Positions 26,042 to 33,182 of a DNA stretch of 64,000 nucleotides are shown in pieces. The notes under the pieces are model-generated. The model worked only from the letters and a program-made list of their open reading frames with translations. It made no database searches and was not told the DNA's origin. The stretch's first letter is position 1; every line of letters begins with the position of its first letter. The translations under genes and the position numbers were made by a program. The stretch lies in assembly GCF_900637975.1 (NCBI RefSeq), contig NZ_LR134477.1, forward strand, positions 2,728,001 through 2,792,000. Direction: 5' to 3'. This DNA comes from Actinomyces viscosus. GTDB taxonomy: Bacteria; Actinomycetota; Actinomycetes; Actinomycetales; Actinomycetaceae.

Positions 26042-26350
26042 ATGCTTCTCGCCTTCTCCGTGTCCCCGACCACCACCGACGCGCCCGACGGCTCGGTCTC
26101 CGAGGCGGTGGCCCGAGCCGTGCGCGTGGTGCGCGACTCCGGCCTGCCCTATGAGACGACGTCCATGTTCACCACGATCGAGGGTGAGTGGGACGAGTGC
26201 ATGGACGTGGTCAAGCGGGCCTGCGAGGCGGTCGCCGAGGTGAGCCCGCGCGTGGCGCTCGTGCTCAAGGCCGACATCCGTCCCGGCTGGACCGGCCAGA
26301 TGACCGCGAAGGTCGAGCGCGTCGAGGCCCGCCTGCGCCAGGCGGACTGA
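26042..26350 (+). CDS. MTH1187/YkoF-family thiamine-binding-type protein
   Basis: This is a 102-residue single-domain protein of the MTH1187 family, with a ferredoxin-like fold. Conserved segments are LAFSVSP at the start, ETTSMFTTIEGEWDECMDVV in the middle and RVALVLKADIRPG near the end. Relatives bind thiamine or its pyrimidine and act as carriers, but enzymatic activity is not known. It is transcribed divergently from merR. A strong hairpin lies beyond its stop. Confidence 0.85.
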   Translation: MLLAFSVSPTTTDAPDGSVSEAVARAVRVVRDSGLPYETTSMFTTIEGEWDECMDVVKRACEAVAEVSPRVALVLKADIRPGWTGQMTAKVERVEARLRQAD

Positions 26351-26471
26351 GCCGACCGAGTGGCGCCAGGGGGTGCCTGCGGCTCCGGTGATGTCCTGCT
26401 GAGACGCAGTTTCTCGTCCGTGGAGTCGGCGCCTGCCAGGGCATGCTCAAGGACGTGCAGAGAATCGAGGA

Positions 26472-26509
26472 GGGACGTCTCCCGCTGGTGGCTTGGTGGG
26501 AGACGCCCC
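26472..26509. terminator. Bidirectional hairpin between convergent genes
   Basis: GGGACGTCTCCC pairs with GGGAGACGCCCC with one mismatch around a 14-base loop. It lies between the ends of the thiamine-binding-type gene and the NmrA-like gene. Confidence 0.8.
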
Positions 26510-26533
26510 GTGCCCGTGACGGTTCTGCAGACT

Positions 26534-27391
26534 TCACACCGCCAGGTCCTCCAACCACTGCTTGACCGGGCGCGGAGCCAGGCCCAGGCGCTCCTGAGCA
26601 CTGTTGCCCTCGGCTATGGTGTTGCCGTCCTGGGCATTGAGGGCCCGGTATAGGTCGACGACCGGCTCCGCGGCCGGACCGAAGAGCGGCGTGATGAGGT
26701 CGCCGAAGGCCTCGGGCGTGATGGCCTCGAAGCTGATCTCACGGCCCAGGTGGGTGGAGAAGGCGACGGCGAGATCCGGTCCCGTCAGGCCCGGCCGGTG
26801 GCCGACGGCGACCGTACCGGTGATGGAGGCATCCGTGAGCAGGCGGGCGACGACGTCGGCCACGTCCAGGTGCGAGCTCCACGAGACGGGGTACGAGGCG
26901 GGAAGCGGGTAGCGCAGGACGCCCTCCTCCCGTGCGGGAGTCAGGACCACCGGCAGCAGAAGGTTCTCCAGGTACAGGCGCGGGGCGACGACGGCCGTGG
27001 GGACGCTGCTGGATACGCCGTCGATGAGCGTCATGATGGGGCTGTCCGCGGCCGCCTGCAAGGGTGAGTCCGATTGGTCGACGATCTGCCCGCTGGTGGA
27101 GATGACGACGCGACCGGGGCGGGCTCGATCGACTGCCTCGATGACGGCCCGGGCCTGGGCTGCGGCCGCCTCGGGTGCGCCCATGGGCAGGTGGACGAAG
27201 ACGCCGTCCGTGCGCTCATAGACGGAGGCGAGGGAGTCCGCCGAGGCCAGGTCGACCGCTATGGCGGGAACGCCGTCGGCGACGGCGTCGGGGTTGCGGA
27301 CGGCCGCGACGACGGTGTGTCCGGCGGTTGTGAGAGAGGCCAGGACGGGTGAGCCTTGGGCGCCTGTGGCGCCATGAACGATGTAAGCCAT
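26534..27391 (-). CDS. NmrA-like NAD(P)-binding reductase
   Basis: This 285-residue protein has an N-terminal Rossmann motif VHGATGAQGSPV near residues 4-15, followed by AAVRNPDAV, as in atypical short-chain dehydrogenases of the NmrA/HSCARG and quinone-reductase group. There is no clear YxxxK catalytic pair, so it may be a redox sensor rather than an enzyme. It is divergent from an HxlR regulator 65 bp away, a frequent arrangement for such genes, and is probably its target. Confidence 0.85.
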   Translation of the reverse strand: MAYIVHGATGAQGSPVLASLTTAGHTVVAAVRNPDAVADGVPAIAVDLASADSLASVYERTDGVFVHLPMGAPEAAAAQARAVIEAVDRARPGRVVISTSGQIVDQSDSPLQAAADSPIMTLIDGVSSSVPTAVVAPRLYLENLLLPVVLTPAREEGVLRYPLPASYPVSWSSHLDVADVVARLLTDASITGTVAVGHRPGLTGPDLAVAFSTHLGREISFEAITPEAFGDLITPLFGPAAEPVVDLYRALNAQDGNTIAEGNSAQERLGLAPRPVKQWLEDLAV

Positions 27392-27399
27392 GACGCCAT

Positions 27400-27436
27400 T
27401 AGTGCATACAGCGCATCAGTTACGTCAACTGCACTA
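27400..27436. promoter_or_regulatory. Possible HxlR operator in divergent promoter
   Basis: TAGTGCA and TGCACTA form an inverted repeat around a 23-base spacer in the 65-bp region between the divergent NmrA-like and HxlR genes. The spacer contains an imperfect inner symmetry GTTACGTCAAC. Its location makes it a good candidate for control of both genes. Confidence 0.55.
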
Positions 27437-27456
27437 TTGGGCTAGATTTCGATGCT

Positions 27457-27804
27457 ATGAGTGAGGTCGATCTTCCTGAGTGCGGGGTGGCGAGGTTCCT
27501 GCTGCTGTTCGACGGGCCGTGGGCGACGCTTATCGTGCGTGAGCTCATGCATGGACCGCAGCGCTTCGGAGAGCTGCGCGCGGCGCTCCCGGGCATCAGT
27601 GCACACACGCTGACCAGTCGGCTGCGCATGTTCGAGTCCCGCGGCATCGTGACTCGCAACGCCTATCCCGAGGTCCCGCCCCGCGTGGTCTACGAGCTCA
27701 CCGAGCTGGGCAGGAGCTTGCGGCCGGTGCTCGACGCGATGAACGAGTGGGGCGTCACCTGCCCGACGTCGGCCTTCGTTCCGCGGGAGGGCGAGATGCG
27801 GTGA
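27457..27804 (+). CDS. HxlR-family transcriptional regulator
   Basis: This 115-residue winged-helix protein shows the family pattern: GPWATLIVRELMHGPQRFGE, then LPGISAHTLTSRLRMFESRG and a wing with PRVVYELTELGRSL. It begins with a cysteine (Cys9) upstream of the helix-turn-helix, the position used for redox or electrophile sensing in some HypR/QorR relatives. Divergent location from the NmrA-like gene suggests it controls that gene. Confidence 0.92.
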   Translation: MSEVDLPECGVARFLLLFDGPWATLIVRELMHGPQRFGELRAALPGISAHTLTSRLRMFESRGIVTRNAYPEVPPRVVYELTELGRSLRPVLDAMNEWGVTCPTSAFVPREGEMR

Positions 27805-27816
27805 CGCGCAGGGTGG

Positions 27817-28479
27817 TCAGGTCAGCAGGTCCTCCCACCAGGCCCTGAAGGAGGGGCAGCGCGCCAGGACGGCACCGAGCCCCGCCTCGGCGATGAGGAG
27901 AGGACCGGTGACGGTCTTCATGTAACGGGGGTCGGCCGCTTCCAGGCGCTTGGACGGGGCGGTGCCGGGACCGCTATTGACCTGTTCGGGTCCACCGGCT
28001 CGGGTGATGGCTTGGCGCAGTTCCACAAGTCCCCGCTCGGGAAGCAGCCCATCGCCTTGCCCGGCGTCGATGGCTGCGAGAACAAGAGCCTCGATCTCAT
28101 GGAGGACGACGAGCGGACGGAACCGCGGGTCGGGGTACTCGCCTCGAAGGGCGCTGATAAGCGCCGACTGCCGACCGGGGCCGGAGTCGCCGGTGTGATT
28201 CGCTGGGCCGGTGTTTCTGCCGGGAGCGCCCCGGGGATACTGGTAGTAGTCGAGCAGCAGGCCGACGCGGTACCAGTGAGATGCCTTGGGCAGGGCGAGG
28301 AGCTTCGCGTCGTAGTGCTTCCAGTGCCCGCCGCCTCGGTGCGCGCCGGTAGGGGTGGATGAGGTGGTGACGACGACCGGGGTCAGACAGATGCCGCGCG
28401 ACGAGGCGGCGTCGCGCAGCACATTTTTGACGACTACCTCCTCCGTCTGTCCCTCAACGAGGACGGCCACCTGTTTCAT
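27817..28479 (-). CDS. DUF4276 (TOPRIM-like) protein of a two-gene defence-like module
   Basis: This is a 220-residue protein. The N-terminal VAVLVEGQTEEVVVKNVL has the conserved Glu of the TOPRIM-like DUF4276 fold, with GLLLDYYQYPRGAPG and VVLHEIEALVLAA further on. Such proteins are usually encoded with an AAA ATPase and resemble the effector halves of OLD-, AbiL- or PARIS-like systems. The ATG overlaps the ATPase stop by four bases, so the two proteins are made together. Nuclease activity is an inference from the fold only. Confidence 0.8.
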   Translation of the reverse strand: MKQVAVLVEGQTEEVVVKNVLRDAASSRGICLTPVVVTTSSTPTGAHRGGGHWKHYDAKLLALPKASHWYRVGLLLDYYQYPRGAPGRNTGPANHTGDSGPGRQSALISALRGEYPDPRFRPLVVLHEIEALVLAAIDAGQGDGLLPERGLVELRQAITRAGGPEQVNSGPGTAPSKRLEAADPRYMKTVTGPLLIAEAGLGAVLARCPSFRAWWEDLLT

Positions 28480-29627
28480 GGGTCGATGTCTTCGCGAGCA
28501 GGACGGCCTCCGAGAAGATTCATCTCCCACAGTGAGCCGGTGGAGTAGTCCTCCAGGAAGCCCTCCAGGGCCTCACGGTCGGGGCGGGTGGCCTGCGTGG
28601 AGCCGTCGACCCGGTCCAGGACGACGATCTCCTCCAGGCCGAAGTGCGACAGCAGCGGCACTGACTGGGTGGCCAGGATGACCTTGTGCCCGTTCCGCCC
28701 CGCGACGCGGGCCATCTCCGCGAGGAGCCCGATGGCCGACGGGTGGAGCCCGAGCTCTGGCTCATCCAGAACCACGGTGGCGGGCAGGTCCGGTCCCAGG
28801 AGGAGCGTGGCCAGGCAGATGAAGCGCAGCGTTCCATCACTGGCCTCGCGGGCGAGGAAGGTGCGGTCAAGTCCTCGTTGCTTCCAGCGCAACCGGATCC
28901 GCTCCGATGGATCGGGCCTGAGCACGAAGTCGTCGAAAAAGGGGGCTGCGCGTTGAACGGCGGAGACGATCTGCCGGTAGTTCTCGGGATACTCCTGACG
29001 AACCCTGAGAAGGTAGGCGGCGATATTCTCGGCGTCCGACCGCAGAGCCAGGTCATCTCCGACCGTCGACCACCCCTTGACCGGAGCATTGTCGGATACG
29101 TCGTCGAAGTGGAAGACACGGCAGCCCTCGAGGATGGGGCGCACGTACCTGGCGAAATTCCTGAGTTTTCCTGGATTCTGGGACTCTACAATGCGACGTA
29201 CCCGGCTTTGAGCTCCGAAACCAAGATCTTCGTCGTAAGGGCGCTGCCACTGGCGTCCTGCCTGAAAAAGCAGTTGTTCATGAAGCTCCGCCTGTCCGGA
29301 GTCGCTTATCTCGTCTGGCGTGAGCGCCACCTGATAGCCGTTTCGTTTGTCCTCGGCGTTGAACTCGGACAAAAGTGTGATGAGAATGCGCTCGGCTGTT
29401 CCCTCATCGTCTTGGAAGAAAAGGTTGCTCACGCCTCCGCGCCGACGCAGGTACTCCTGGAAGGAGTCGTCCCAAATCCGCGAGACCAACTCAAGTGCGC
29501 TGACCAGATTTGACTTGCCGGAGCCGTTGGCGCCGATGAGCACGGTGACATCCGTGGTCAGGTCCAGCTCGACGTGACGAATCGACCTGAATCCCTCTAC
29601 GGTAAGGCGGCCCAGTACGGCAGTCAT
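28476..29627 (-). CDS. AAA_21-type ATPase of a two-gene defence-like module
   Basis: This is a 383-residue SMC/OLD-like ATPase. The Walker A motif GANGSGKSN lies near residues 32-40 after VEGFRSIRHVEL. Signature and Walker B motifs follow (ASDGTLRF, then TVVLDEPELGLHP), and a switch histidine-like LATQSVPLL lies near the end. This architecture is that of the overcoming-lysogenisation-defect and RecF-like ATPases that act as phage sensors. It is coupled to the DUF4276 gene. No partner methylase or restriction gene is nearby. Confidence 0.87.
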   Translation of the reverse strand: MTAVLGRLTVEGFRSIRHVELDLTTDVTVLIGANGSGKSNLVSALELVSRIWDDSFQEYLRRRGGVSNLFFQDDEGTAERILITLLSEFNAEDKRNGYQVALTPDEISDSGQAELHEQLLFQAGRQWQRPYDEDLGFGAQSRVRRIVESQNPGKLRNFARYVRPILEGCRVFHFDDVSDNAPVKGWSTVGDDLALRSDAENIAAYLLRVRQEYPENYRQIVSAVQRAAPFFDDFVLRPDPSERIRLRWKQRGLDRTFLAREASDGTLRFICLATLLLGPDLPATVVLDEPELGLHPSAIGLLAEMARVAGRNGHKVILATQSVPLLSHFGLEEIVVLDRVDGSTQATRPDREALEGFLEDYSTGSLWEMNLLGGRPAREDIDP

Positions 29628-29825
29628 ACGCCGAGCCTAACCAACAAGGGCTGTGTGCGCTAACGGCCCGTCTCAAAGGGGAGGCGCCGGTGGCTCCGGC
29701 GCTGAGAGCTGATCTCGGGAGCTGCGGTGACCTGAGCCGACCTGAGCTGGACCTAGATGGGGTGCCCTGACCCGCGAATGGGGCGAGTCGAGATGGTTGG
29801 CGCGCGAGGCGTCTCGAAGGGGGGC

Positions 29826-30566
29826 TTAGGCCAGGAGCGCCAGGACGACCGCGGCGCTGCGGGCGGCGGCCTCCTCGGCGGCGATGTGGAAGTCCTGGCC
29901 CGCCTCGGGACCGCACAGGTCGGACACGCCGCGCACCGAGAGGAAGGGGACGCCGGCGCTTGCGGCCACCTGCGCCAGTGCCGTCGACTCCATGTCCGTG
30001 CTCAGTGCGGTGGGGAAGACCTCGCGGGTGTCGGCCACGTTCGCGGCCGTGACGAAGGAGTTGCCGGCCAGCATCTGGCCCACGCGCAGCCGGGCCGTTC
30101 CCGACGACTCCGTGGCGCCGCGCAGAGCCGCCTGGCCCACCTGCTCCAGGCGCGCCAGAAGGCCCGGATCCCCGGTGAAGGTCTCCGGCTGGCCCGGGGT
30201 CTGCCCGCGGACGTAGCCGAAGGCCGTGGCATCGGCGTCGGTGTAGGCCAGGTTCGCCGAGGTGCACACGTCCCCGACCTCGACCTCCCGGCCGAGTCCG
30301 CCGGTGGTTCCCGCTGAGACGATGGCGCTGGGGCGGACCTGGGCCAGGACCGCCGCCAGAGCGCTCGCGGCCGCCACCAGGCCGATCCCGCTGCGCACCA
30401 GGATGAGCTCGCGATCATTGCCGGGCAGATGGAGGGACCAGGCCTGCGCGGGGCCGAGCAGCGTCGGTGGCGTGGCCCCGGCGCGCTCGGGCAGGGCGTC
30501 CAGGAAGGGCTGGGCCTCCTCGGCCATGGCGCAGGAGATGATGACGGCAGCACTGGTGCGACTCAC
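29826..30566 (-). CDS. mtnN: MTA/SAH nucleosidase
   Basis: This 246-residue enzyme cleaves adenine from methylthioadenosine and S-adenosylhomocysteine, giving S-ribosylhomocysteine for LuxS. Family features are CAMAEEAQPF near the start with a catalytic Glu, SAGTTGGLG in the centre, TDMESTALAQVA for substrate binding, and VRGVSDLCG with the catalytic Asp. The start is GTG at 30566. luxS lies 6.3 kb away on the same strand, separated by a repeat-rich accessory region. The 198 bp before the AAA gene start hold nothing I recognise. Confidence 0.93.
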   Translation of the reverse strand: MSRTSAAVIISCAMAEEAQPFLDALPERAGATPPTLLGPAQAWSLHLPGNDRELILVRSGIGLVAAASALAAVLAQVRPSAIVSAGTTGGLGREVEVGDVCTSANLAYTDADATAFGYVRGQTPGQPETFTGDPGLLARLEQVGQAALRGATESSGTARLRVGQMLAGNSFVTAANVADTREVFPTALSTDMESTALAQVAASAGVPFLSVRGVSDLCGPEAGQDFHIAAEEAAARSAAVVLALLA

Positions 30567-30602
30567 GCGCCGAGCCTACAGAGCGCGCCCAGGGCCTGAA
30601 AG

Positions 30603-30724
30603 TGTCCGTATGGGACGACTTTGACGGCCGCTTCGGGCAAGTATCAGGAAGTAACAAAGGGTTGACCTGCGCTGATGCGAACGGAGTGTCGGAGCCTCTG
30701 ATTCAAAGTCGTCCCATACGGACA
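30603..30724. repeat. MITE-like element M1, copy 1
   Basis: This is a 122-bp element bounded by perfect 22-base inverted repeats that start TGTCCGTATGGGACGACTTT. Its interior is AT-richer than the surroundings (TATCAGGAAGTAACAAAGGG) and codes for no obvious protein. A nearly identical copy in the same orientation lies at 32118. Together they bracket the AbiEi/DUF559-like gene. A clear target duplication was not found. Ends and copy number suggest a non-autonomous mobile element. Confidence 0.85.
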
Positions 30725-30900
30725 GATTTGCCGCTGGTTGCATGTTGATCGTGGCTATCGAGGGAATCTTGCCGGGGAGGTGGGCGTGGGTCCCTGAGGT
30801 GGGGTGAGTGCTGGAGCGCGCCCTGGAGGTAGTGGGGCATGAGACTGTCGTCGTGGGGACAGCGAGGCACGCGCCGGCCGTTCGCATTGGCTCTCATCGG

Positions 30901-31000
30901 CGGGGACATTCTGCACGGCCAGGTGCACACGGACCTCCACCGGGGACATGTCACGCGTACGGGGACAGAAATCCTGCACCCGTACGCGTGACATGTCCCC
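30901..31000 (+). repeat. Dispersed palindromic repeat family R1, copy c
   Basis: The palindrome at 30942-31000 has perfect 22-base arms beginning GGGGACATGTCACGCGTACG, around a 15-base loop. It is preceded by a CGGGGACATT element as in the other copies. Relative to copy b the arms carry paired substitutions that keep the stem, so the structure has been conserved. It lies in the 3' flank of the AbiEi/DUF559-like gene. Confidence 0.85.
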
Positions 31001-31090
31001 GCCCAGGCAGAACGCCTGCCCGCGTGGGGTGTCCTCGCCCGCGTGGAGTGACTCCGCCGGGTGTCCCTGCCGGCATGGCTGGAGAAGTCG

Positions 31091-32044
31091 TCACTTCGCT
31101 CGGAGTGGCTGACTGGGGGTGGTACCCAGACGTGCGGCGACTGGGGCGACGATCTCCACCGTGCTGTGCTGGAGGACCTGCCGGCTGGTGAGGTGCAGGG
31201 GGACATGCCCTGCAGCGATGGCTGCCTGGTCGCGCAGGTGGTCTCGCTCCCAGTCGAGGTGGGAGGAGTGGAAGGCGTAGCCGTCCGTCTCGATGAGAAG
31301 CGCTGAGCCGGCGCCTGCCCGCAGGGCCTGGGTGCCAGGCGTGAGGCCGGGAACGAGGTCCTGGGGATGAGAGGTGAGGACAAGATCCACCTCCCCGACA
31401 CTGGGAACGAAGACGGCCGTTGCTGGCTGGTACCCGGCCTCTTGCAGCTCGTAGCGGGCGATTGTCTCCAGAAGAGACCTGGCCTCAGCGTGTGAGCGGG
31501 CCACAAGCATGCGGGAGTGGCGGTTTCGCGGCCCTTGCAGGAGGTCCTCGAGCTGAGGGCGGGTGGTGAGGTGAAGGCGGAGGGCCGCATCGACTGCGAT
31601 GAGGGCGTCGAGGTCATCGGCGCACCGCAGGTAGCAGATGAGCGCCTGTTCCACGCTCGCCACCGGCGCCGCCTCGGGTGCTGGAAGGATGAGGCCGCTC
31701 ATCCGATGGATGACGACGTGGCCGATTCCGTCCGGCACGTGGCCCTGGTTGCAGGGCGTGGCGATGTGCAGGGCTGTGGTCCCTGATTGCAGCGGCAGAC
31801 CGTAGTACGCCATCGCGTGGGCGCAGGTGATGACGCCCTTGACCCGGCGGCAGAGAATGAATCGGGGATCGGCATCCTTCAACGCGATGACCTGGTTCGG
31901 GTGGAGGCTGATGAGCCCGTCCCTCGCGGCTTGGATGGCACGTCGGCGCTCGGTCCGTGTGTCGCACAGGGTGCTCAGGCGAGCAGCTCCCTGGTGGAGG
32001 GCAAGAGCTGCCAGCAGACCGTCAACCTCAACCGACTTATACAT
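31091..32044 (-). CDS. AbiEi-like / DUF559-domain protein
   Basis: This is a protein of about 317 residues. The N-terminal region (SVEVDGLLAALALHQGAARL) resembles the winged-helix start of AbiEi-type antitoxin-like proteins. The C-terminal region (GSALLIETDGYAFHSS, then RDHLRDQAAIAAGHVPLHLT) matches the DUF559/Vsr-like nuclease-fold domain. Such fused proteins are common single genes in Actinobacteria and are usually called type IV toxin-antitoxin antitoxin-like. I see no AbiEii partner. ATG at 32044 is preferred over a TTG two codons earlier. The gene is bracketed by two M1 elements, which suggests acquisition as a cassette. Confidence 0.75.
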   Translation of the reverse strand: MYKSVEVDGLLAALALHQGAARLSTLCDTRTERRRAIQAARDGLISLHPNQVIALKDADPRFILCRRVKGVITCAHAMAYYGLPLQSGTTALHIATPCNQGHVPDGIGHVVIHRMSGLILPAPEAAPVASVEQALICYLRCADDLDALIAVDAALRLHLTTRPQLEDLLQGPRNRHSRMLVARSHAEARSLLETIARYELQEAGYQPATAVFVPSVGEVDLVLTSHPQDLVPGLTPGTQALRAGAGSALLIETDGYAFHSSHLDWERDHLRDQAAIAAGHVPLHLTSRQVLQHSTVEIVAPVAARLGTTPSQPLRAK

Positions 32045-32117
32045 ATACAAATGATCTCAAACATCATCAAATACTGTTGGGTTGAGGCTCGGTCTGTGGA
32101 GTGTCGTGCGTCCACTT

Positions 32118-32238
32118 TGTCCGTATGGGACGACTTTGACGGCCGCTGCGGGCAGGTATCAGGAAGTAACAAAGGGTTGACCTGCGCTGATGCGAACGGA
32201 GCGTCGGAGCCTCGATTCAAAGTCGTCCCATACGGACA
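32118..32238. repeat. MITE-like element M1, copy 2
   Basis: This is a 121-bp second copy of the element at 30603, with the same perfect 22-base terminal inverted repeats and a few internal differences. It lies just upstream of the AbiEi/DUF559-like gene start. The 177 bp between it and the TetR gene stop hold nothing I recognise. Confidence 0.85.
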
Positions 32239-32415
32239 GATTCGCTGGCGGCAGCGTTGCTGGCCGTGCGTGTTGACTCTGTTGACGGTCCTGGTGGTCT
32301 GCGTGCGGGGCCGGGCTGATGCTGGGCTCGACGGCCCGGCTCTCCCTCTTCGGGTGCCGCCTGTGCTCTGTGGTGCGCTTGCTCTGTGGTGCGCTGTGCC
32401 CGGGTGTCGTACGGC

Positions 32416-33051
32416 TTAGGCGTCGGCGGAGGCGATCGGGGTGCTGAGGCCGGTGATGACGGCCTCAATGAGCTCGCGCAGGTGGGTCGCGGTGCCCTCG
32501 TCCGCGATGGAGTCCATGAACAGAAGGCTAACGAGCTCGGCCAGGGTGGCCGTGGGTACGGTGGGCCGCCTGCCCATGCGGGCGAGTACCTCCTCGACGG
32601 TGGTGGCGAGCCGGACCGTGAACTCCGTGCGGCTCACGTCGGGAATCCTCGGGCTTTCGGGGTGGCGAAGCCGGTAGAGCGAGTACTCGGTGGTCAGGAG
32701 ATAGATCATGCGAGCCTCGGGCTGGATGGTGGTGAGCAGAGCCATGAGCGCGTCGATCGTCGGCTCGCCCTCGGTCGCCTCGATGGCCTCGGTGATCGTC
32801 CCCAGCAGGGTGTTGGCCCGCAGCACGATGGCCTCGGTGAGCACCTCCTCCAGGGACGAGTAGTTGGAGTAGAAGGCCCCCCGCGTGAAGCCTGCGCCCT
32901 TGACGACGTCGTCGATGCGCGTCCCGGCGATGCCCTTGGAGGCGACGATGTCCGCTGCCGCCTCAACGAGGCGTGCGCGGGTGTTCTCGCGCTTGCGCAG
33001 GCTGCGGTCGGAGGCGGAGGAGCTGGAGGAGGGTGTGGTGCGAGGGCTCAT
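32416..33051 (-). CDS. TetR-family repressor of the MMPL exporter
   Basis: This is a 211-residue regulator. After a Ser-rich leader the helix-turn-helix reads TRARLVEAAADIVASKG, then GTRIDDVVKGAGFTRGAFYS. The C-terminal domain is the usual ligand-binding bundle. It is divergent from the MMPL transporter, and the 131-bp region between contains an extended inverted repeat. It most likely represses the exporter and itself. Confidence 0.92.
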   Translation of the reverse strand: MSPRTTPSSSSSASDRSLRKRENTRARLVEAAADIVASKGIAGTRIDDVVKGAGFTRGAFYSNYSSLEEVLTEAIVLRANTLLGTITEAIEATEGEPTIDALMALLTTIQPEARMIYLLTTEYSLYRLRHPESPRIPDVSRTEFTVRLATTVEEVLARMGRRPTVPTATLAELVSLLFMDSIADEGTATHLRELIEAVITGLSTPIASADA

Positions 33052-33107
33052 GAGGCGTCAACCCTATCGGTAGAGGTGCTGGTGTCATGGTGTGCGGCGT
33101 CACAGAA

Positions 33108-33162
33108 TGACGACTTTCAGTACATAACTGTATCGAGTACATTCTCGTATCGAAAGTTGTCA
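33108..33162. promoter_or_regulatory. Inverted repeat in the tetR-mmpL divergent promoter
   Basis: TGACGACTTTC and GAAAGTTGTCA are complementary except for one position and flank an AT-rich 33-base core with repeated GTACAT and GTAT elements. The region between the divergent genes is the only place for their promoters, so this is the likely TetR operator. Confidence 0.6.
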
Positions 33163-33182
33163 CTCGTTGAAAGGACCTTCTC

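Noticed and set aside
30703..31617. 304-codon minus-strand frame overlapping the AbiEi-like gene
   Set aside because: It starts inside that gene in another frame and ends in the M1 repeat. The domain matches are in the 31091-32044 frame.
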